From assembly GCA_009700405.1 (NCBI GenBank), contig WLMD01000009.1, positions 1 through 25,678 on the forward strand: a DNA stretch of 25,678 nucleotides. The letters are read 5' to 3'. The notes under the pieces are model-generated. The model had not been told where the DNA came from, ran no database searches, and was given only the letters and a program-made list of their open reading frames with translations. A program made the translations under genes and the position numbers. Source of the DNA: Actinomycetota bacterium (lineage in GTDB: Bacteria > Actinomycetota > Actinomycetes > Nanopelagicales > Nanopelagicaceae). Shown piece by piece: positions 7,501 through 13,567 of the stretch. Numbering within the stretch: the first letter of the stretch is position 1; each line of letters opens with the position of its first letter.

Positions 7501-7956
7501 ATTTCTAGCGGGCTACCCGACTTGACCTCAGGGGAGAAGGTGGGCCACGAAGTAGATCATTTGGGCATGGAAGTCTCGCATCACATGCTTGAGTTTTATG
7601 CAGATTTCCTTAACGCAATTGGGGCGGTGCGATCATCGGATTTATTGGCTCAACGCTCTGGTTCATCCGTCCTTGTCGCAGGAGTCAAGGTTGCCTTGCA
7701 GTCTCCACCAGTGCGTTCGGGCAAGCGAGTCATATTCCTGAGCCTTGATGATGGGTACGGTTGCAACGACGCGACATTCTTTAGCGATGCTCAACGCGAT
7801 TATGCCGACGTGCTCTTTCACTCACGCCTTTTTCTTGTACGTGGGCATATTCGCCGTACTGGCCCGCGTGGAGTTTCTCTTCGCGCAACTGGGGCATGGG
7901 AATTGCGCTCTGCTTACGAAAAATGGTCCCTTAATCAAAGTACCCTCGTAAGGTGA
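4585..7956 (+). CDS. dnaE2: Error-prone DNA polymerase III alpha subunit (DnaE2-type)
   Basis: This is a C-family replicative-type polymerase of 1123 residues, shorter than usual DnaE1 and in the DnaE2 range. Domains in order: PHP (about 1-280), polymerase palm/fingers (about 330-850), tandem helix-hairpin-helix (about 870-930), and OB fold (about 1020-1110). The palm shows ARGSGAGS at 383-390, the metal-binding PDIDIDVE at 422-429, and LKLDILG with Asp585, so polymerase activity should be intact. The PHP metal site is degraded: the N-terminal motif reads HLRACS, with cysteine replacing the second histidine, and TDRD (39-42) replaces TDH. PHP proofreading is therefore unlikely. QLNFGF at 962-967, between HhH and OB domains, is a candidate sliding-clamp motif. 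Coupling to the LexA-controlled gene upstream and to dinB downstream indicates damage-induced translesion synthesis. Annotation simply as dnaE would be the alternative, but operon and PHP features argue against the housekeeping copy. Confidence 0.88.
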   Translation: MSFTHLRACSAYSLKYGTTQPRDLVARAAEYEMSAIALTDRDGLAGAIRFAQSCVEHGIAPIIGIDLAVDLDAHLHRSESREKKLPRITLLAHSDGGWRSLVRLLTSVHTYKNSSEKLTRSGTPVLTLDFLQRFSEYSQNLHVLHGPESPVGAAIAAKRPDVALERFLQTRELFADHAIECVSHLVPGDGPRSTAHAGRSLIFARDHKIPAVITNAVRMRDRDDGPIADILDSARQLVPLDARHVERKNAEGFFKSGAEMISLAEEIARAAGERTARELLATTHEWAMRAILSPTRDIGLGGIHLPEPHVVGADSQGAMTALLRARSQAGLNWRYNNSATIISAQQRLDDELATVETLGYESYFLTVADITDMARDSGIRVAARGSGAGSLICHLLGISGVDPLQHGLLMERFCSPLRRALPDIDIDVEAARRLEIYDMVFARYGDSQWSAPGNTSRCATVAMVDTYRARHAIRDTGAALGLPAMEIDLIAKSLPHVRARNISQALESLPELRALNLKSPLVAMTIALAERLDGLPRHLAMHPCAVVLSDGGFLNRAPVQINAGGYPMVEFDKDDVEAVGLLKLDILGVRMQSSIAYAIKEIERIETTPVDIDAIALDDQATFDLIASTRTLGVFQVESPGQRELVGKLAPETFTDLIVDISLFRPGPVKSDMITPFLAARGGWSSAQIIHPDLYETLRETEGVVVFHEQVIWIISIMTGVSLAQADEKRRALGDRQGQQEVCDWFIPAALARGYAQEIVAEIWDVLRAFASFGFCKAHAAAFALPTYQSAWLKAHHPAAFIAGVLTHDPGMYPKRLILDDARQMGVTILPVDINLSGGAYTVERVDRATARVPMRAFDGASTGRSLKLPDARGYAIRMSLSDLSGISAREVETIIEGQPYLDLSDFYARAGASYPTIERLILIGAFDGVHNIDATEINRRDLLLHLGDLHRSPTRSLGGAQLNFGFTPPALISSGLPDLTSGEKVGHEVDHLGMEVSHHMLEFYADFLNAIGAVRSSDLLAQRSGSSVLVAGVKVALQSPPVRSGKRVIFLSLDDGYGCNDATFFSDAQRDYADVLFHSRLFLVRGHIRRTGPRGVSLRATGAWELRSAYEKWSLNQSTLVR

Positions 7957-9134
7957 CTACAGCGACCATTCTCCATGTAGATATGGATGCCTTCTATGCC
8001 TCTGTAGCCGAGCGCGATGATCCATCGCTTAAGGGCAAGGCGGTAGTAGTTGGAGCAGGGACTCGAAGCGTGGTGCTTTCAGCAAATTATTTAGCACGTA
8101 CATATGGAATTCATGCAGCGATGCCAGTGAGCAAAGCGCAACGACTAGCACCACAAGCGTTATTCATTCCTCCGGATCATGCTCGATATAGCGAAGTATC
8201 AGAACACATCATGGAAATCTTTCATTCATTTACTCCACACGTCGAACCAATTTCATTAGATGAAGCGTTCTTGGATGTCACTGGCTCGCAACGACTCATT
8301 GGTAATGGTCGTGAAATCGCAACAATGATTCGTGCAAAAGTTGAAGCACAAGAAGGCATTACATGTTCGGTCGGGATCGCATCATCAAAATTTATTGCCA
8401 AACTTGCATCCGGCCATTGCAAGCCCAATGGAATCCTAGAGATACCTGTTGACCGCGTTCTTAACTTTCTTCATCCACTTCCCGTTTCTGCAATTTGGGG
8501 TGTTGGCCCAAAGACTGCTGAGGCACTAGAGCGATTAGGTTTGCGCACTGTTGCAGAAGTTGCACATACCCCGCGGACAACTCTCATTCGTGCTCTTGGC
8601 GAGGCAACGGGTGCATCACTCTATGAATTAGCGTGGGGTCGTGACTATCGCGATGTTGTTACTGATGAACCAGATAAAAGTATTAGTGCGGCTGAAACTT
8701 TTGCTCGAGATATAGATGACCCCGAAATTCTTTTACAGGAATTATTGCGACTTACCGAAAAGGCAACAGCGCGATTACGAGGACGTTCACTTTTTGCAAA
8801 AACTATTTCAATCAAAGTTAGGTACGCAGATTTCACAACAATTAGTCGCTCCAAGACTCTGCCACTTGCAATTGACAGTACTCACGAGACATACGATGTT
8901 GTAAAAACACTTTTCCATGCCATCGGCCTCAATGGTGCGCGACTTCGCTTGGTTGGAGTGAGTTTAGATAACCTACAAAGTGATGCCCCTGAGCAATTAA
9001 TCTTGGGGGCCAGAGAGCGTGGATGGCGAGAGGCCGAGGGGGCAATTGATCGTGCCCAGGCGCGATTTGGGCGCCACAGCGTGCGTCCGGGCCGACTGGT
9101 GGATAAAGATCGCGAAACTGAGGGGCCAGAGTGA
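7953..9134 (+). CDS. dinB: DNA polymerase IV (Y family, DinB)
   Basis: This 393-residue Y-family translesion polymerase keeps the catalytic acidic residues. HVDMDAFY has Asp10 with Tyr15 as the likely steric gate, and SLDEAFLDVT has Asp103 and Glu104. CSVGIASSKFIAKLAS and the HhH segment IWGVGPKTAEALERLGL (thumb) are typical of DinB. The C-terminal little-finger region ends in a basic, disordered tail, and PEQLILG near residue 350 is a weak candidate for clamp binding. The retained active site separates it from ImuB, the inactive paralogue usually partnered with DnaE2 in mycobacteria. The GTG start at 7953 overlaps the stop of the upstream polymerase (GTGA), so it belongs to the same LexA-controlled mRNA. 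No terminator is visible in the 99 bases that follow. Confidence 0.93.
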   Translation: MTTATILHVDMDAFYASVAERDDPSLKGKAVVVGAGTRSVVLSANYLARTYGIHAAMPVSKAQRLAPQALFIPPDHARYSEVSEHIMEIFHSFTPHVEPISLDEAFLDVTGSQRLIGNGREIATMIRAKVEAQEGITCSVGIASSKFIAKLASGHCKPNGILEIPVDRVLNFLHPLPVSAIWGVGPKTAEALERLGLRTVAEVAHTPRTTLIRALGEATGASLYELAWGRDYRDVVTDEPDKSISAAETFARDIDDPEILLQELLRLTEKATARLRGRSLFAKTISIKVRYADFTTISRSKTLPLAIDSTHETYDVVKTLFHAIGLNGARLRLVGVSLDNLQSDAPEQLILGARERGWREAEGAIDRAQARFGRHSVRPGRLVDKDRETEGPE

Positions 9135-9233
9135 GAATTCACAGGTAATCAGGGTGCATTTGAGCGCAAGATGTTCTATTGTTGAATCCACTGAGTTACT
9201 GTTAGTTACCCCGAGGGTGAAAAGGAGCGCGAA

Positions 9234-9602
9234 ATGCCACTTTCAGAGCATGAACGCGCTCTCCTTGCCCAAATGGAGGAAGCTTTTATCGCAGATGATC
9301 CACGTTTAGTCTCAACGCTCACCGGAACTCGACTGTATCCAGGACGCAATCGACTCCTCGTAGGTATCGGGGCCCTCTTTCTCGGCATTGCCACTCTTTT
9401 CGCAGGGCTGATAGCCAAAACAATCCCAGTAGGCATTTTGGGCTTTCTCATCTCATTGGCTGGCGTAACCCTGGCCATTTCCGCCCTGACCGGAGTGAGC
9501 GCTCTACGCGCCCCTAAATCTGGTTCACGCGGTAAATCTGGCAAACGTTCCATGAATTCACGCTTGGAAGATCGCTGGGAGCGTCGCAACTTCGATAAGT
9601 AG
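9234..9602 (+). CDS. DUF3040 small membrane protein
   Basis: This 122-residue protein belongs to DUF3040, an actinobacterial family of unknown function. It opens with the hallmark MPLSEHERALLAQMEEAFIA, a short amphipathic helix, followed by two adjacent membrane segments at about residues 40-60 and 63-86. It closes with a basic, polar tail (PKSGSRGKSGKRSMNSRLED). The topology suggests both termini lie in the cytoplasm. AAGGAG at 9221-9226 gives good spacing to the ATG at 9234. A weak promoter-like pair, TTGAAT (9182-9187) and TAGTTA (9203-9208), has a 15-base spacer. The gene commonly sits just upstream of mraZ in actinobacteria, which hints at a link to the cell envelope, but a strong terminator separates it from the dcw operon here. 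Confidence 0.85.
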   Translation: MPLSEHERALLAQMEEAFIADDPRLVSTLTGTRLYPGRNRLLVGIGALFLGIATLFAGLIAKTIPVGILGFLISLAGVTLAISALTGVSALRAPKSGSRGKSGKRSMNSRLEDRWERRNFDK

Positions 9603-9623
9603 CTCCTTCGTTCCATCTCTGTC

Positions 9624-9648
9624 AGGGCCCTTGTGGGGCCCTTTTTTT
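9624..9648 (+). terminator. Strong intrinsic terminator before the dcw cluster
   Basis: A perfect 7-pair GC-rich stem, AGGGCCC (9624-9630) and GGGCCCT (9636-9642), has a 5-base loop TTGTG and is followed by an uninterrupted T run to 9648. It ends the DUF3040 transcript 20 bases after the stop codon and insulates the mraZ control region from upstream read-through. Confidence 0.93.
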
Positions 9649-9723
9649 ATGCCCTTTCCTCCAATCTCCTCGTTTAGGTGCGCGGCAGCGCGGGGGGAGA
9701 GAGTGGAGTCTTGGGGATTTATT

Positions 9724-9768
9724 TGGAGCAAGGTGGTTGAAAATGGAGGAAAATGGGGTAAAGTGGGG
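9724..9768 (+). promoter_or_regulatory. MraZ box array (five 10-base direct repeats)
   Basis: TGGAG 9724, TGGTT 9734, TGGAG 9744, TGGGG 9754 and TGGGG 9764 recur at exactly 10-base steps, with mostly A-rich 5-base spacers. Further TGGAG (9704, in phase by 20 bases) and TGGGG (9712, out of phase) lie upstream. In E. coli, MraZ binds TGGGN repeats separated by 5 bases upstream of its own gene; the spacing and core here match that pattern. A weak -10-like TAGTTA at 9779-9784 lies just downstream, so bound MraZ would cover the -35 region and repress the dcw operon. Confidence 0.8.
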
Positions 9769-9808
9769 GATTAAGCAGTAGTTACCCAGGGGAAGGGGAG
9801 GAAAAGGG

Positions 9809-10240
9809 ATGTTTCTTGGTACCCACGAACCTCGCCTGGATGAGAAAGGTCGCTTGATTTTGCCGGCGAAATTTCGCGAAGAACTCTCACCTGGATTGGT
9901 TATTACAAAAGGACAAGAACGTTGTCTCTATGTTTTTCCTTCAGCGGAATTCACAACGATCACTGAGACGCTAAGACAAGCGCCAGTCACTGCGAAATCG
10001 GCTCGCGACTACATGCGCGTGATGTTTGCAGGTGCGCACGATGAAATTCCTGATCGCCAAGGTCGCATCACAATTCCTCAAGGTTTACGTACATATGCAG
10101 CGCTAGAAAAAGACTGCGTTGTTATTGGTGCAAATACTCGCGTTGAAATTTGGGACGCAACTTCGTGGAATGAATATTTAGCAGATCGTGAAAAGGGATT
10201 TGCTGATGTTTCCGAGGAGGTATTCCCCGGACTCTTTTAA
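9809..10240 (+). CDS. mraZ: Transcriptional regulator MraZ
   Basis: This 143-residue protein is made of two AbrB-like (double-psi beta-barrel) DNA-binding repeats. The first repeat carries DEKGRLILPAKFREEL at 11-26 and the second DRQGRITIPQGLRTYA at 82-97, the paired signature of MraZ. The family forms ring-shaped oligomers that bind direct repeats upstream of mraZ and repress the division and wall cluster. The phased TGGNN array just upstream is the expected target, so autoregulation is likely. The ATG at 9809 has GGGGAGG (9795-9801) at 7 bases, one of the best ribosome binding sites in the window. A 185-base untranslated stretch containing a structured RNA separates it from rsmH. Confidence 0.95.
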   Translation: MFLGTHEPRLDEKGRLILPAKFREELSPGLVITKGQERCLYVFPSAEFTTITETLRQAPVTAKSARDYMRVMFAGAHDEIPDRQGRITIPQGLRTYAALEKDCVVIGANTRVEIWDATSWNEYLADREKGFADVSEEVFPGLF

Positions 10241-10255
10241 AAAGAATTAATGACG

Positions 10256-10356
10256 TGGTCTCTCTTGTGGCCACCGCCGACCTTAAGCAGCGGCGCCCCT
10301 TCCCCGGCGCCGCTCCTAAAAGCTCCGTCGGGCGGCGGTGACCAGAGGAGAGAGCG
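10256..10356 (+). ncRNA. Structured RNA between mraZ and rsmH (candidate mraW RNA motif)
   Basis: An outer helix pairs 10259-10278 with 10334-10353. It has a 6-pair outer part (TCTCTC with GAGAGA), a G-T and an A-T pair, one G/G mismatch, TGG with CCA, one C/A mismatch, then a 7-pair CACCGCC/GGCGGTG run. GAC 10279-10281 can extend it with GTC 10327-10329 across a short bulge. Inside, AGCGGCGCC (10289-10297) pairs perfectly with GGCGCCGCT (10306-10314) around an 8-base C-rich loop. The block is far more GC-rich than its A-rich flanks, as expected for a selected RNA fold. No U-run follows, so it is not a simple terminator. Actinobacteria are known to carry a conserved mraW RNA motif in this place; identity with that motif is inferred from position and host, not from a covariance search. 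Confidence 0.7.
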
Positions 10357-10425
10357 CAGCAGGGAATTTCAAAACAAACAAGCAGCAATCAAGGAATTAG
10401 AAAAAGTAAGGAAGTGGGGGAGAAT

Positions 10426-11370
10426 ATGGCAACACATGTTTCAGTAATGCTTGATCGTTGCGTTGCGCTTTTGTCTCCTGCAATTGAAAAAACTCCCCGC
10501 CCGATAGTTATTGATGCAACTTTGGGACTCGGTGGTCATAGTCAGGCTCTACTAAAGAAGCACCCGGAATTAACGGTCATCGGAATTGATCGCGACCTAG
10601 AAGCTATTGCGATTGCCACATCTCGTTTAGCTGAGTTTGGTGACCGATTTCGTGCAGTTCACGCAGTGTATGACGAGATAGAAAATATCGTTGCGAGCAG
10701 TGGATTCAAGAAAGTTAACGGAATCCTCTTTGATTTAGGCATCTCCTCCATGCAGGTAGATGAAAACTCGCGAGGCTTCTCATATTCGCAAGATGCTCCT
10801 CTAGATATGCGCATGGATAGAAGTCAAGGACAAAGCGCATCGGATCTTATAAATAGCGGCACCCGCGAGAACCTCATAATGATTTTGAGAAAGTATGGCG
10901 AAGAAAGATTTGCACCTCGCATTGTTGATGCAATTCTGCGCGAACGTGAAATTTCACCTATCAACTCAACGATACGACTAGCCGAATTAGTTAAAGAGAA
11001 CATCCCAGCAGCGACTCGTCGCACTGGCGGAAACCCAGCCAAGCGAACATTTCAAGCGCTTCGCATTGCAGTAAATGACGAACTAGGTGCCCTTACCAGA
11101 GCGATCCCGCAGTCGATGGATTCGCTGATGATTGGTGGTCGCTTGGTGGTTATGTCATTTCAATCTCTGGAAGACCGCATTGTTAAAGAGTTTTTTGTTA
11201 AAGCATCCACATCCACATCGCCTCGCGAGTTGCCAGTTGAACTCCCACAGTTTGCAGCCAAATTTTCATTGATCGTAAAGAGCAGTGAAGTTCCAACGGA
11301 GAACGAGTTACTTGAAAACCCGCGGTCGCAATCGGTGCGACTTCGTGCAATAGAAAGGGTCGCTGCATAA
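10426..11370 (+). CDS. rsmH: 16S rRNA m4C1402 methyltransferase RsmH (MraW)
   Basis: This enzyme uses S-adenosylmethionine to methylate N4 of C1402 in 16S rRNA. The 314-residue product starts MATHVSVMLD, matching the usual HVPVML opening. The SAM-binding motif DATLGLGGHS is at 30-39, GIDRD follows, and the family-specific ILFDLGISSMQVD and RGFSYSQDAPLDMRMD come next. Toward the C-terminus, KRTFQALRIAVNDEL and MSFQSLEDRIVKEFF are classic RsmH blocks. An in-frame GTG at 10414 would add four residues, but the ATG at 10426 is preferred on homology and on AAGGAAG upstream (10408-10414). The gene opens the long wall-synthesis operon, downstream of the structured RNA leader, and its stop overlaps the ftsL-like start by one base (TAATG). 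Confidence 0.95.
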   Translation: MATHVSVMLDRCVALLSPAIEKTPRPIVIDATLGLGGHSQALLKKHPELTVIGIDRDLEAIAIATSRLAEFGDRFRAVHAVYDEIENIVASSGFKKVNGILFDLGISSMQVDENSRGFSYSQDAPLDMRMDRSQGQSASDLINSGTRENLIMILRKYGEERFAPRIVDAILREREISPINSTIRLAELVKENIPAATRRTGGNPAKRTFQALRIAVNDELGALTRAIPQSMDSLMIGGRLVVMSFQSLEDRIVKEFFVKASTSTSPRELPVELPQFAAKFSLIVKSSEVPTENELLENPRSQSVRLRAIERVAA

Positions 11371-11768
11371 TGGCAATTACATCCCTAGCGCCAGAGGTCA
11401 ATCGCGCTAAGAAGTCAGTTATTGAAAAGTCATCCAAAGCGGTTCTCCGCTTAGTTCCAGACTTAGGTACGGGTGAGAGAGCCGACAATAAGGCCTTCGT
11501 AACATTTGTATCAGCCGTTGGAGTTCTTGGCTTACTTCTCCTTTTGGGTATTAATACTTTGCTGGCACAAGGCGCATTTGAATTACATCGCCTACAGACT
11601 CAGGCCACGACTTTGAGCGATCAACGCGAAGCCATTCTTGCGCAAATTGCCAAATCCTCATCGCCCGAACAAGTTGCAGCAAATGCCAAGAAGCTTGGAA
11701 TGGTCCCTTCTATTGACCCTCGCTTTCTAGCAGTAGATCCTGCAACCAATACAGGAGCCGCTAAGTAA
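11370..11768 (+). CDS. ftsL: FtsL-like divisome membrane protein
   Basis: This is a 132-residue bitopic protein with a basic cytoplasmic N-terminus (about 1-42), one membrane helix at about 43-66 (FVTFVSAVGVLGLLLLLGI), and a short extracytoplasmic coiled-coil at about 68-95 (LHRLQTQATTLSDQREAIL). This is the architecture of FtsL/DivIC septum-formation proteins, whose sequence is otherwise poorly conserved. In the divisome it partners FtsQ and FtsB and helps activate FtsW-FtsI. The position between rsmH and ftsI is the standard ftsL locus and carries most of the weight in this call. The start shares one base with the rsmH stop, and only two bases separate it from ftsI. Confidence 0.85.
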   Translation: MAITSLAPEVNRAKKSVIEKSSKAVLRLVPDLGTGERADNKAFVTFVSAVGVLGLLLLLGINTLLAQGAFELHRLQTQATTLSDQREAILAQIAKSSSPEQVAANAKKLGMVPSIDPRFLAVDPATNTGAAK

Positions 11769-11770
11769 TC

Positions 11771-13567
11771 ATGGGAAATTTCGGAATAGCACGAGAGCGG
11801 ATTCGGTGGCTAACTGGCATCGTCTGCTTCATCCTCGTGCTGTTCGGATTTAGGCTCATCGATATTCAAGCGGTACAAGCCCAGACGTATGCACAACGTG
11901 CTTCAAATGAAATGTCTCGAACGAGCATCATGCCTGCTCCTCGTGGAGCAATTACAGACATTCATGGATTCGAATTCGCACGAAGTGTTTCGGCTTTAAA
12001 TGTTGTAGTAGATCAAACGTTAGTGAAGGACCCTGACAAGGCTGCACAAATTGCAGCACCGATCTTGTCGATGTCAATCGCTGATGTTAAGAATCAAATT
12101 ACGGGAACTCGTCGTTGGTACATGGTTGCACGAAATGTGACTCCAGCGCGATGGAACGCATTAAATGCTGCATTCGCCAAGTACAACCAGTCTCTTCCTC
12201 GCGAACAAATGAGTAAGCGAATCTTTGGATTCTTTGCAGAGCGTGGTTATATTCGCGAATACCCTTCGGGAAAAGCAGTTGCTTCACTTGTCGGATTTGT
12301 TAGACAAAGCGGTGTAGGTGCTAGCGGAATTGAATCAAGCATGAATTCGATAATTACAGGCACAGATGGAAAATATATGTACGCCAATGGTTATGGAGCT
12401 CAAATTCCAGGATCTCAACAAGAACTCATCACGGCCAAAACAGGCACCTCTGTTCGCTTGACTATCGATCGTGATGTTCAGTGGGTCGCATCGCAAGCAA
12501 TTTTGGCTGCAGTGAAGAAATCTCATGCTCTCAGTGGCACGGTAATTGTGATGGATCCTAAAACTGGTGCAATCCTTGCCCACGCAACAGCTCCTACTTT
12601 TGATCCAAATAACACTGAGAACGTCTCTCTGGCAGCGATGAGGAATCCGTCGGTACAGGATGTATACGAGCCAGGTTCAACAGGTAAGGTAATTACATTG
12701 GCAGCGGGCATTGAAGAGAAGAAGATTTCGCCGTCAACGGTATTTACCGTCCCGTACTCGCTACGAGTTTCTAATGCGCTTTTTAAGGACCACGAGAAGC
12801 ATCAAACGGAAAGATTAACGACAACAGGTATTCTCGCAATTTCGAGCAACACTGGAGCAATTCAAGTTGGAGCCAAACTCTCGAATAACGTCCTCTATGA
12901 CTACCTTCGCAAATTTGGCATAGGAAGCAACACTGGATCTGGATTAGCAGGTGAATCCAACGGATCGCTTCCAGAGGTTTCATCATGGTCTGGAACTACA
13001 GCACCAACCGTCGCGTTTGGCCAGGGTTATTCTGTAACTGCCATGCAAGCAACATCAGTTTTTGCCACAATTGCAAATAATGGAATTCGGGTTTCACCAA
13101 CTGTTATTGCAGGCACGAGCGACGCCAGTGGAAATTTCACTCCGTCTGCACCCCGTGAAAAGGTACGAGCCGTTAGCGCTGAAACGGCAACAAAACTTCG
13201 TCTCATGATGGAAAGCGTTGTAACCGCTAATGGAACGGCACCGGAAGCAGCCATTGCCGGTTATCGCGTTGCTGGTAAGACTGGAACTGCAATGCGTGTT
13301 GACGACAAGTGCCATTGTTATAAAGGCTATACCGCTTCATTTATTGGTTTCGCACCGGCCGATGCTCCACGGTATGTAATTAGCGTGACAATTCAAGCCC
13401 CTCAAGGTATTCACTGGGGCGGAACATTAGGCGCTCCGGTATTCAAACAAGTCATGTCATTTGTTTTGCAATCTCGCCACGTTCCTCCTACTCATACCAA
13501 AGCTGTTCCCTATCCTTTGAACGAAGCACAACTAAGACTGATCCAGACGAAGATCGTGAAGAAATAA
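11771..13567 (+). CDS. ftsI: Division-specific penicillin-binding protein FtsI (PBP2B/PBP3)
   Basis: This class B transpeptidase cross-links septal peptidoglycan outside the membrane and works with FtsW. Of 598 residues, a single membrane anchor lies at about 13-33 (WLTGIVCFILVLFGFRLI). The dimerisation/pedestal domain follows with APRGAITDIHG, and the penicillin-binding domain comes after about residue 240. The active-site motifs are all present: STGK with Ser303 and Lys306, SSN at 358-360, and KTGT at 503-506. There are no PASTA repeats. A short loop after KTGT carries two cysteines (DDKCHCYKGY), which could form a disulfide. The ATG is two bases after the ftsL stop and has no Shine-Dalgarno, consistent with coupled translation; its own stop overlaps the murE start by one base. 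Confidence 0.95.
   Translation: MGNFGIARERIRWLTGIVCFILVLFGFRLIDIQAVQAQTYAQRASNEMSRTSIMPAPRGAITDIHGFEFARSVSALNVVVDQTLVKDPDKAAQIAAPILSMSIADVKNQITGTRRWYMVARNVTPARWNALNAAFAKYNQSLPREQMSKRIFGFFAERGYIREYPSGKAVASLVGFVRQSGVGASGIESSMNSIITGTDGKYMYANGYGAQIPGSQQELITAKTGTSVRLTIDRDVQWVASQAILAAVKKSHALSGTVIVMDPKTGAILAHATAPTFDPNNTENVSLAAMRNPSVQDVYEPGSTGKVITLAAGIEEKKISPSTVFTVPYSLRVSNALFKDHEKHQTERLTTTGILAISSNTGAIQVGAKLSNNVLYDYLRKFGIGSNTGSGLAGESNGSLPEVSSWSGTTAPTVAFGQGYSVTAMQATSVFATIANNGIRVSPTVIAGTSDASGNFTPSAPREKVRAVSAETATKLRLMMESVVTANGTAPEAAIAGYRVAGKTGTAMRVDDKCHCYKGYTASFIGFAPADAPRYVISVTIQAPQGIHWGGTLGAPVFKQVMSFVLQSRHVPPTHTKAVPYPLNEAQLRLIQTKIVKK

Noticed and set aside
9182..9208. TTGAAT-15-TAGTTA as a promoter for the DUF3040 gene
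   Set aside because: The spacer is shorter than usual and matches are weak; noted in the gene entry but not listed as a feature.
9724..9768. The short repeats upstream of mraZ considered as a CRISPR or tandem satellite
   Set aside because: The units are only 10 bases, spacers are A-rich and not unique, and placement before mraZ fits a known operator type much better.
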